Positions 1-8,767 of a DNA stretch of 13,332 nt are shown here, one piece after another. The stretch is taken from the NCBI GenBank assembly GCA_013423325.1, contig BLJB01000492.1:1-13332 (forward strand), in the 5' to 3' direction. Each line of letters begins with the position of its first letter. The stretch's first letter is position 1. This DNA is from Usnea hakonensis. Taxonomy: Eukaryota > Ascomycota > Lecanoromycetes > Lecanorales > Parmeliaceae. Position numbers and translations under genes: made by a program. The notes beneath the pieces were generated by a model, which did not search any database, had not been told where the DNA came from, and saw only the letters and a list, made by a program, of their open reading frames with translations.

Positions 1-2110
1 CCGGCCGAGACAACCGTAGAACTAACGGAGAAAGAGGTTAAAGCAGCTATCTTCCGCCCTAAATAGGATAAGGCCCCAGGGATAGACGGGATACCGAATA
101 GATTCCTAAGGTTAGTCGCTAGCGAGGCCCTCCTATAGCTCACTAGGCTCTTCTAGGTATATATAGACCTAGGTTACTACCTGAGGGAGTTCAAAGTCGC
201 CAATACGATAGTCCTCCGTAAACCGGGCAAAGATAACTACTCTAAACCGAAGTCGTACCGACCGATCGCCCTATTAAGTACCCTAGGGAAGGCCCTAGAA
301 ATAGTCGTAGCCAAGAGACTTAGCGACTATATAGAGGAATACAACCTCCTCCCCCCGGAATAAATAGGTATACGGAGAGGGCGGTCTACCGAGATAGCCC
401 TAGAGATAATCGTAAACGTAGTATATACGGTTTAGGGTAGTAGTAAATAATACGTGGCTAGTCTACTCTCTCTAGATATAGTAGGGGTATTTGATAACGT
501 ATCCTACGAGCGGCTCCTCTATAATCTTAAATCTAAAGGGATCCCTCCCTAGATAGTAAACTGGACGTCGAGCTTTCTTATGGAGAGAGTAACGTCAATA
601 ACGCTAGGATAGAAAATAAGCGAGATAGAACCGGTAGAAATAGAGATCCTATAGGGGTCCCCGGTATCCCCTATATTATTCCTATTCTTTAATATACCGC
701 TTATCGAAGAGTACTCGAAGCTAAAGTTAAACCTCCAAGTCGGAGGCTTTATTGACGACGTCTATCTACTAGTATATGGGAAGAGTACGGAGGCTAATTA
801 CGCGACGCTTAAAATAGCCTACGAGGTATACTTAAAGTAAGCGAAAATATACGGGGTAACCTTCGCCCCTAAGAAGTACGAGCTAGTCTACCTTACCAGA
901 AGGCCGAAACGCTTCAATATAAAAGCCGTAGTAGACCTAGAAGTAATAGTTATAGAGCCAAAGGGTAGTATACGGGTCCTAGGCCTATACGTAGATAGAA
1001 AACTAAGGTAGGGTCCCTACCTTAAAAAGGTAAAAGCCAAGATAGCGTCCTAATACCTCGCGCTATCAATAATGGTAGCCTCGATATAGGGAATAATACT
1101 AAACTAAGTACGTACGGTATACTAGGCCGTCGTTTAGCCGGTAATAACGTACGCGGCGGCTATCTAGTATAACCCGGAGGGTACGCGAGGAGCAACGAAG
1201 ACACCAGGAAGACAGCTAGGGATAACCCAGAATAAGTACCTAAGACACGTCTCGGGAGCATATAAGGCGACAAACACTAGGGAACTAGAGGCAGAGACAG
1301 GTATTCCCCCTATATAGGTCTCCTTAGACCTAGCGGTCCTCCGTTACTAAGCCCTTAGGGGCGTACACGAGGTCACGAAGATTAGAAACGCACGCATCCG
1401 TAGAGCACTCCGAGGGAAACGAGGTCGCAAGGTAAAGGCACTACTAGCGCCTACAATAGAGAAGTACTTATAGGCCGAGGGTACCCTCCCTAGGGAAGGG
1501 TAGGAATAATACGACGTAGGGAAAAGAGAAAGAAAAGAGATAGAGGCAATAAGGGGAAGAGTACGGGGCTAGGGTAATATAGCCTAGCGCACCCTATAGA
1601 AAGGCTACTATACGGGTATACCCGAAAATAAGAGGATACTAGCTTAGGGTCCTAAGGACTAGAAAACGAGGAGAATACTTTACTATAACCTCGCGAAAGC
1701 CGAAAGCTCCGCCCTAATCCAGATACGAATAGAGAAGATCGGGCTAGTATAGTTCCTCTTCCGTTATAAGGTCCTAGGTATCTATATAGCTAGCTACGAA
1801 TACGGCTAGCTAAAATAGGATATTAAATATATTCTTATTTTCTATCCGAGGCTAGGGCAATTTAGACTAGTACTTCTAGAGTCCGCGGGAACTAGTAATC
1901 TACGGAGAATACTAACTACCCTAAGAGGGGCGAGGGCGTTAACTAGATAGCTAATTCAATCTGGCCTCCTAGGCCAGTATTCCCTAGCGAAAGACCAGTT
2001 ATATAGGGGCGGAGCGACCTAAGGGACGCTAGTATCGGTATAAAGGGGGTAGAGGAATACGAGTATAGGAGGTACTAAGCGACAGTAATCGAAAGTAGTA
2101 TATAGACTTA
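1..2110 (+). pseudogene. RIP-degraded LINE (Tad1-like) reverse transcriptase ORF2, 5' end outside window
   Basis: Frame 1 read from base 1 gives an almost continuous non-LTR reverse transcriptase interrupted by about 30 stops, all TAG or TAA. Visible landmarks: KAPGIDGIPN after the first stop (61-99), KPKSYRPIALLSTLGK (250-297), motif A LDIVGVFDN (472-498), the GSPVSPILF block (655-681), the catalytic box FIDD (748-759), the thumb-like SGAYKATNTRELEAETG stretch (about 1255-1305), and a C-terminal CxC-H-C knuckle region (about 1789-1860). The stops fall where the family has Trp or Gln, as expected from TGG-to-TAG and CAG/CAA-to-TAG/TAA, the RIP signature. No frameshift is needed through about 2020, where the final in-frame stop may itself be a mutated Gln codon; the true end lies between 2020 and 2110. 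The endonuclease domain and any ORF1 would lie upstream of the window. No RNase H domain is recognisable. Clade (Tad1) is inferred from overall layout, so it is less certain than the LINE call. Confidence 0.92.
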
Positions 2111-2244
2111 AAATAGTAGAGATAAGTAGGAGTACGGTAAGGTTTTTCACCCTAATAGTAGCGATACTATAAAGGTTTCCCTTACATTATTACTATAGAG
2201 CTTCCCGTAATTATCTTTCATATAGTTAGATAGACACGAGTATG

Positions 2245-2270
2245 AATTCCAATCCAATCCAATCCAATTT
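2245..2270 (+). repeat. Short AATCC pentamer tandem, possible LINE 3' tail
   Basis: Three perfect AATCC units (2251-2265) are flanked by partial units AATTCC and AATTT. They lie about 140-220 bases after the end of the LINE reading frame, where base composition drops sharply into a more AT-rich block. Many LINEs end in a short tandem repeat or A-rich tail, so this could mark the element's 3' end. That role is inference; the repeat itself is seen directly. Confidence 0.5.
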
Positions 2271-4020
2271 ATAAGATTATATAGATCTAGTATTATTTAA
2301 GCGCGCTAATCTATATCTAATATTTTTCCGCGTATTACCTTTAAATTAGTTACTATATTACTAGACTTAATAGTATTAGATATTATTATAGAACTTCGAG
2401 AACCTATATATTATAGAGAATATAAAAGGGTAAACTATATCTATCTTTTATTATAGCGTATTACGCGGCCTATCTATTAATATACTTTCTAAATTAATAA
2501 TAAAAGTAACTATTAGATAACTCGTTTTATATTAGGATTATCTACCTTTAGACTATATATATCTATAATAATAATAATTCTAGGAGATAGATATTAAGCG
2601 GATAGTTAACTAAAGCGTTATATAATACTTTACTTATCTCGAGTTACTATTACTATAAAATATAGTATAACTAAACTAGCTATCTTAATAGAATATAGTA
2701 ATTATTTTATCTATATATATATTAGCTTATAGATATTATTAATATTATTTATAAAATCTATAAAGATAATTATCTTAAGAATATTCTATACTATAGTAAT
2801 CCGCGTTAGTAAAATATATTATAGATCGAGTATACTATTAATAGTATTACTTATAGGGCTAATTTAGATATAGATTTCTAATTAATCGAGTAGCGTTCTT
2901 ATAATAATCGTATTCTCTAAAAATACGTATTACTCTCGAACGATATTAAATATTTAAATATTAAGGGTTACTAATATACCTAGAAATAGAATATAACTAG
3001 ATAATTAGGTATAAAGAATACTAAGATTAAAGTAGACTAGCCGAAACTTTTACTATTTAATAATTAGATAGAGCTTATTAATAGCTAATAAATATAGCTT
3101 TAATAAGAAACTAGAATATTATAAGACCTCGATATTAAAGTCTCTATTAGATATAATCTTAGAACTCGTAAAGACTATTATAATTAGCGTTTAGTATCTA
3201 GAGTTCCCCTAGCTATTATATTATAGATAAAGTATCTAGAGCGGATCTTTATAATACTCGCGATATTACGGCTATTACTATTTAAGATAAAGGGGTAATT
3301 AGTAAATACTTGACTTATCTTTTTATATTACTTTTTTAATAATATATTTAAGGGTATAATAATTAGTATCGTTCTAACTAGTAAAAATATAAATAGTATA
3401 ATAAGAAAGATAATACTCTTTCTAAATCTAGTTTTAATAATTAAGATTAGGTTCTATATCTAGTTTAGAATTATATCAAGGGCGTTATACTACTATTCCT
3501 TTAAATTTATTTTAAAATAGATTACTACTACTTACTTTATATATTCTAGACTAATATATTTATTATTAATATCTATTATTATTACTAATAATAACGCGCT
3601 AGTAGTTATACTAGATACGGCTTTATTTAAATAATCTTTAATATAACTCTTTATAATATCCTTCGATAGCTCGGATAGATAGCTAGATTTATTAATAATA
3701 ATCTATTAGCCTTTCTAGTATATAGTTATTACTACGTAGATAGTTAAATTTTAAGTTGAAGTTAAAAATTTTTTAATAATCTATCTCTAGAATATAATAT
3801 ATAAATTAGATACTATTATAATATCGTATACTTAATAGAGTATATATATAAATATAAGCCTATATATATTACTTAAATAAAAATAATAGTATTAGATTTA
3901 GAATTATATTATAAAGTAAACTATTAATCTAAAAAATCTATAATTTAAAAATTATATAGAAAATCGCTAAAATAATACGAAATCTAGTATAATTACGGGG
4001 TTCTACGCTTAGACCTATTG
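2271..4020. repeat. AT-rich, heavily RIP-mutated repeat remnant, family unknown
   Basis: About 1.75 kb with no usable reading frame on either strand, dominated by TA-rich sequence, almost lacking TpG and CpA, and with GC confined to isolated CpG-containing words such as GCGCGC and TCGCG. This matches an old transposon saturated by RIP. One stretch near 3600-3720 reads LDTALF followed by Trp/Gln-type stops, faintly like a copia reverse transcriptase motif, but no YVDD box follows, so I do not assign a family. It differs in composition from the LINE to its left, so it is probably a separate, more strongly mutated element. No gene, tRNA or promoter is visible. Confidence 0.7.
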
Positions 4021-4044
4021 CCGTTACGCTACGTAGTTAGCGAA

Positions 4045-4092
4045 CTAACCCGAAGGGGCTTAGGTAACGGCCGCTAACCCGAAGGGGCTTAG
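4045..4092. repeat. Two 19-nt direct repeats at the edge of the gene island
   Basis: CTAACCCGAAGGGGCTTAG occurs identically at 4045-4063 and 4074-4092. Each copy can fold on itself (CTAA/TTAG and CCC/GGG around GAA, with a two-base bulge). A weaker third relative, CTGAAGGGACTGAGG, follows at 4104-4118. The short inverted pair GCCGTTAC (4019-4026) and GTAACGGC (4064-4071) also lies here. These sit exactly where RIP-type AT-rich sequence gives way to normal composition, so they may be the terminus of a mobile element, but no target-site duplication was identified. Confidence 0.6.
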
Positions 4093-4373
4093 CGCTAGCA
4101 GATCTGAAGGGACTGAGGCAATTGAAAATGCCAAGTGACGCTATTTCGTTGATAGTGCACAATACTGACTACCTACTTACTTTACGGAGAAGCAAATCCT
4201 CCATCTCATATTATCATTTTTCGATTCCCAATCCATTGCCCGGCCTCGACAACCCTTTATGACTCAACGCTGAAGCCATTATGCGAAAGGGGCATTGAGG
4301 CTCGATCAACTCAATCCTATTGACAGCCCGTTCGACGTGCAAGACTTCGCCTCTGGATCTCCTTTAGAACGAC
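4093..4373 (+). promoter_or_regulatory. Upstream region/5' UTR of the mannosyltransferase gene with two tiny uORFs
   Basis: This 281-base stretch has normal composition and no long frame. Two complete mini-ORFs lie ahead of the ATG at 4374: ATG 4259 to TGA 4273 (peptide MTQR) and ATG 4281 to TGA 4298 (peptide MRKGH). They would matter only if the transcript starts upstream of 4259, which the sequence cannot show. No clear TATA box is seen. The sequence before the start codon (GAACGACATG) is acceptable for a fungal start, with A at -3. Confidence 0.45.
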
Positions 4374-5897
4374 ATGCTACTTCCCAAGGGCGGCGTAACC
4401 TGGAAGTCGACGAAAGCACGTCTGCCACCCTATAGAGCCATACTCCACTACGTCACTCGCACTCGAACGCTCTCTTTCGTCGCCCTAGCCGTAGTGGTAT
4501 TGATACTATGGGGGGGCATAAGTACTTCGTCGCGGGAGATGCAAAGGTATTGGCGTGTTCCACCTTGGGATTTCTGGGTGGTCAAAGGTACAAGGCTAAT
4601 CAAATCCGCCCTGACTCTCAGGTTCTACTGTTGGGGTCCCGCGAAACCACCAATGGCAATGACGACGAACGAGCAAGCACAATGGCATGCACACTTACAG
4701 ACCCCAGTACTATACAATCATCACGCACCCATTGAAGTGGATTCGCCATCCATACAGAACGTTGATCTCAATGGAATCATGTCAACTCCCAGGGCTGCTG
4801 TCAACGAGGAGCGCGTTCTGATCTTGACTCCGCTTCGAGACGCCGCTCCCTACCTCAGCAAATACTTCGACCTTTTGTCTGAGCTTACATATCCGCATGA
4901 CCTCATTGATCTTGCCTTTCTCGTAGGCGACTCCACAGACGATACGCTGGCGGTGTTGTCTGCAGAGCTGGACAGGGTACAAAAACGGACCGATAAGATA
5001 CCGTTCCACAGTGCCCTGATCGTTGAGAAGGACTTTGGCGCTATCGTCGGCCAGAGTGTCGAAGAGCGACATGGTTTCAAAGCTCAGGGACCCAGACGGA
5101 AAGCAATCGCTAGGGCTCGAAATTACCTCCTCTACACTGCTCTGAAGCCAACGCATTCCTGGGTGTACTGGAGAGATGTCGATATTCAAGATAGCCCGGG
5201 TAAGATTCTGGAGGATTTTATGGATCACAACAAAGATGTCCTTGTTCCAAGTATGTACGCTCTTGTCGCGCAATCGTGGACTTGGCACTAAGGTTACAGA
5301 TATCTGGTTTCATCGATACGAAAATGGCCGTGATATAGAGGGTCGATGTAAGCTGTCCCTCGTTCATCCCTACATCAAGAAGGTGCTAACAGTTTCTGCA
5401 GTCGACTATAACTCCTGGATCGAGTCCGACACGGGTCGCAAGCTTGCAGACTCTCTGGATAAGGATGTTGTCTTGGCTGAGGGTATGTGTGGACCTGGCC
5501 CTCTGCAATACGAGAAAATGAAGCTAATCTTGACATAGGTTACAAAGAGTACAACACTAAACGGAAATATCTCGTTACTCTAGGCGATTGGCGGAATAAT
5601 AAAGACGAGGAGGTGGAGTTGGATGGAGTCGGTGGTGTGAATATACTAGTGAAAGCGGATGTACACAGATCAGGTAGGTGGAGGCACAAACGGCAGGTTT
5701 TCGAACAAGGTGCGCTAACCGTTCGCCAAGGCATCAACTTTCCATGCTACGCCTTTGAGAATCAGGCGGAGACCGAAGGATTTGCAAAAATGGCGAAACG
5801 AGCAGGTTACCAAGTTGTCGGACTACCGAATTACGTGGTCTGGCACATAGATACGGAAGAGAAGCGGGGAAATCTGGGTTCGAGACCGGCATATTAG
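4374..5897 (+). CDS. anp1: Anp1/Mnn9/Van1-family (GT62) mannosyltransferase, mannan polymerase II subunit
   Basis: Predicted exons: 4374-4546, 4622-5250, 5300-5347, 5402-5482, 5539-5897, giving 429 aa. Family members are Golgi type II membrane proteins that extend the alpha-1,6-mannan backbone of N-glycans as subunits of mannan polymerase complexes. Residues 1-31 are basic and cytosolic, about 32-50 form the signal anchor, and FYCWGPAKPP (59-68) begins the lumenal part. LILTPLRDA (123-131) opens the Anp1 domain and WRDVDI contains the DxD-like sugar-nucleotide/metal site (243-245). NIWFHRYENGRDIEGR, FDYNSWIESDTG and ETEGFAKMAKRAGY are family blocks restored by splicing. Introns are 75, 49, 54 and 56 nt with GTATTG, GTATGT, GTAAGC and GTATGT donors. 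The first is a multiple of three without a stop, so the unspliced frame also reads through; the family sequence EMQRFYCWG favours removal. The ATG is chosen because MLLPKGGVTWKS is the typical family N-terminus. A possible polyadenylation signal AATAAA lies at 6112-6117. Assignment to Anp1 rather than its paralogues Mnn9 or Van1 is my judgement. Confidence 0.93.
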
Positions 5898-6541
5898 ATG
5901 TCACGCTGGCTCACGAGCTTTTCGTTTCACGGAGTAAACATCCTCTGTCAATCTGTGAAGTTTGCCCAGACCAACCGCTTCTGCCTTGAGCTGCGATGGG
6001 TCGAGGATGGCAGCGATTGGAAGGGAGCCAAATGGATAATCGGGCGAACGCCACCCCACAATTAAACGGTAGTTCTTTCGGGAGAACTCGTTGATCTAAT
6101 AATGATGTCTAAATAAAACTCTCAGAATTCGCTTTCAGCCGTTTAGTGCGCTTTTTCAGATTGTACAAGATGGACTTCTCGTTCCTTGGGTCTGTTTTTT
6201 CAACGTGGTAGTTGAGAGGAGAATTTTGTCCGAGGGGGTCTCTTTGGCCGCACATAGCTTAGAATATCGTCTTTCCGTTAAAGACGTTGGACTGGAGCAT
6301 GTCCAAAATAATGCATACCTGCTTAATTCGCAATACATGGAGAGAAGCAGAGAGGCATTTGCAGGTCAGGTCTAATGCACAAAATGGGTTGCAGACGCGA
6401 CAATTTTTTGATAGTCGAATCGTTGCCGGCCACAACAAAACGGTGCTCAGGATCTACAACTGCCAAAAGAGGACCGACGAAGAGCTGTCGAAGATCATTT
6501 ACAGATCAACCAAGCCAAAGTATTCCTTCGATTTGGGATGG
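5898..6541. other. Convergent intergenic region between mannosyltransferase and SPF45 genes
   Basis: This is 644 bases of normal composition between two genes that end toward each other, so it should hold both 3' UTRs. AATAAA at 6112-6117 (+ strand) suits the end of the upstream gene. The open frame on the + strand beginning at 6287 runs into the antisense of the SPF45 last exon, has no recognisable motif and no splice-supported extension; I regard it as chance. No tRNA, repeat or mobile element is visible. Confidence 0.6.
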
Positions 6542-8458
6542 TCAATCTCTCTGTCGAGGGATACTAACATTCAAATCATAGTCGCCAACCGCAAATTTTT
6601 CGTTGTTGAAGAACCTCGCTGAAATGATGTTACCGTTGAAGATTCTCCCTTCAAGAGCGTTGACGGCCTGTAGTAGGTCAGCGCACAGTCCATAATTTTG
6701 CCTCGGATGGAAAATACCCTCAACGCCGACAACTGGCTGGTAAATTTGACGAATACTGGGGTTTCGGAGACATCACTACGATCGATGAAAACTCTCTCCA
6801 CACGGCCATACTATAATCGTAAGTGTGTGCGGCAGCAGCAAGCGGATTCCTGGTTATACTGACTTTCTCTCCGCACTCTTCTCCAATTTCCTGCATCAGG
6901 CCGCCGTCGCCGATCTCCGCGTCTAGATCTAGGCCATTAACCATTCCACGTAAAACGACGACTTCGCTCATTGCGCCAAATTTCCCCTCTTCTGATTCGG
7001 CGACATGGCCGCCCTTCTTCTTGCCGCCAATGATCTTGCCTCGACCACCCGGTCCCACAAAGCCTCCACCTTCCGAATCAGGTTTCTTCTTCTGTTTTTC
7101 AACCTGCACACGCAGAGGATTGACAATGCCAGAGCCACTTGCCCCAAGACCGGAACCTTTGCTCCAGCCGTATTTTGACATCAAACGCTCCGCAAATCCT
7201 TTTTGGCCAGGTCGAAGAGAACGTGGAGCAGCGTCCGACGTCTCGTGTTCATCACTCAAGTCGGTCCGCAAAGCGTCTTCAAGTTCGGCTTCCGAAGATG
7301 GCAATTCGGATGGCGCGGCGGGAAGGTTGTAGCGCACAGGTGCTCGGGATATACTTGCAGGTGGCGGCGGTGGACTATTCGGTGTAGATGGCGGATGGAG
7401 ATGGACCGCATATTGTGGACCTGAGGCTGGTAGCGGAGTTGCCAGCGGTGGTAGAACAGAGAGCGGCTCGACTTGATGAGCAAGTGGTTCATAGCTGAGA
7501 ATTCCTGCTGGACTGCCAACTTGAGAGAGATGCATTCGTCGAGCAATTACCTCATTACCAGTTGACTCGTATGGTACATCAGTTGCTTGTTGGTTGTGCT
7601 GTGATTGACTACCATCGTCTAAGACTGTTGGGGGCGCGAAAGACAATCCTGGGGGTGCAAAATTCCCTAACGTTTTTAAGCATCAACTAACCAGAGCGTG
7701 GAAAGAATACACACTATTCATCTGAGGCCTGGGTTCACTGTCCGAGCTATCCGAGTCACTCGCACGTCTTTTCGACGAACGATGCGCGTAAAGCTTGTCT
7801 TTCCATTCCCGGATCTCCATGATCCTCTCATCGCTGTGCTTGTAATCTTCATAATTATTTGGACGAGATGGATCGTAAATGTCGTCCCAATTTTGAGGGA
7901 TATGGGACTCTTCCTTATTTTTCTTTCGCTTCTTCCTGCCACCGCGCTGTCGCTTCTCACCGCCGTAAAGTCCATTGAAATCATTGTCTTCGCCCTCTGC
8001 TGTCCAATCGGCTAGCGTGGTTTTCGTAGGGGGGCGTGCTGTCACGTTTGCTGATTCGGATGGAACCACATCTGACTGGGAAATTGATACAGCTGCCGTC
8101 GGAATTTTCGCTGTCGAAGACTTGGGTTTTGTTTTTTGTGCTGATAAGTGTGGCCTTTTTGTTGGTTGAAAGCGTAGAGAAGCTGTATATTGCAAGAAAG
8201 CGCAAAGTGTGAGCCAAAACACTCCGCATAATTGTAGCGACCTCGGACAGAAGCAGGCGTATATCTACCGGCATTAATCTGCTGCTTTTCTGCTGCAAGT
8301 TTATTGTGCGCTGGGTCCTCTTCAGCGGGTTGCTTGAAAACTACAGGCGCTCGTGAGATGGTGCCAGGAGTGGTATCCTTGTTGGACGAAGGATCGAGAA
8401 GGTTGGCGTAGAGAGAAAGGCCGGGTCTTGCAGACCTGACCATGGAACCTGGAGCCAT
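6542..8458 (-). CDS. spf45: SPF45/RBM17/DRT111-like splicing factor (G-patch plus UHM-type RRM)
   Basis: Predicted exons in transcript order: 8458-8269, 8182-7715, 7648-6864, 6810-6718, 6667-6542, giving 553 aa; introns are 86, 66, 53 and 50 nt. Human and plant homologues act in 3' splice-site selection in the spliceosome; fungal copies are often annotated as DNA-repair protein Drt111. Visible features: conserved N-terminus ending SLYANLLDP (about 15-23); a basic nuclear-localisation-like stretch GGRKKRKKNK (144-153); family block WDDIYDPSRP (162-171) followed by REWKDKLYAHR; a Ser/Asp-rich linker; a Pro-rich region (about 285-335); a G-patch (about 366-415: GFAERLMSKYGWSKGSGLG); and a C-terminal RRM (about 446-545). 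In the RRM, EGRIFNG supplies the R-x-F motif that marks U2AF-homology motifs (UHM), which bind ULM peptides of U2AF65, SF1 or SF3b155. Splicing restores ECGEKYGRVERVFI and SALRAVNALEGRIF across the last two introns. The ATG at 8458 is the first in frame; a second Met is residue 6. It is longer than animal or plant homologues (about 390-400 aa) owing to the low-complexity linkers. Confidence 0.93.
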
Positions 8459-8767
8459 GTTCAGGTGATCAAAGGAGCGAGTAAAGGCTCATTCTCAGAT
8501 GATGAGGATTCAAAGAGGGTTGAGCGCAGCAGCGCTTTAAACCCTCCTCCTGGCTACTACCTATTCATTAGTGGCCGTTAGGGCTGGCCCGAGTGCCCGC
8601 AGCGGAATTAGTATTGGTCCTCGGGAGCCCTGTAGCGCTGAACGTCACCCCTGCACAGTGACCTCATTCAAATCAGTGAGAGCATCAACATGTCGATCAT
8701 AATGGTCAATTGAAATCTTTTCGTATATCTGTACTACAGCTTTCTCATCCCAATCTTGGTGGAATCC
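8459..8767. promoter_or_regulatory. Shared divergent promoter of SPF45 and acyl-CoA synthetase genes
   Basis: About 309 bases separate the two divergent start codons. ATTGG at 8613-8617 is a CCAAT box in reverse orientation. CCTCGG at 8619-8624 matches the core recognised by the fungal fatty-acid regulators FarA/FarB. No long frame, repeat or obvious TATA element is seen. The elements are short enough to occur by chance. Confidence 0.5.
8619..8624 (+). promoter_or_regulatory. Candidate FarA/FarB (fatty-acid response) site CCTCGG
   Basis: An exact CCTCGG lies 144 bases before the ATG of the peroxisomal acyl-CoA synthetase-like gene and one base past a reverse CCAAT box. In Aspergillus nidulans, FarA and FarB bind this core in promoters of beta-oxidation and peroxisomal genes. 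A second CCTCGG at 8241-8246 falls inside the first SPF45 intron. Function here is inferred from the motif plus the type of gene downstream. Confidence 0.35.

Noticed and set aside
3590..3850. Copia-type reverse transcriptase remnant
   Set aside because: An LDTALF-like reading exists but no YVDD box or other copia block could be found downstream in frame.
4045..4092. Telomere-like CTAACCC words
   Set aside because: Only two copies embedded in a longer non-telomeric repeat; there is no tandem TTAGGG array.
4782..5288. 168-codon open frame on the - strand
   Set aside because: It lies antisense to the mannosyltransferase catalytic exon and shows no family features.
6287..6622. 111-codon open frame on the + strand
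   Set aside because: It overlaps the antisense of the last SPF45 exon, has no recognisable motif and no supporting splice sites.
6823..7332. 169-codon open frame on the + strand, Pro/Ser-rich
   Set aside because: It is the mirror of the SPF45 G-patch and linker coding exon; the - strand frame has clear domains and this one has none.
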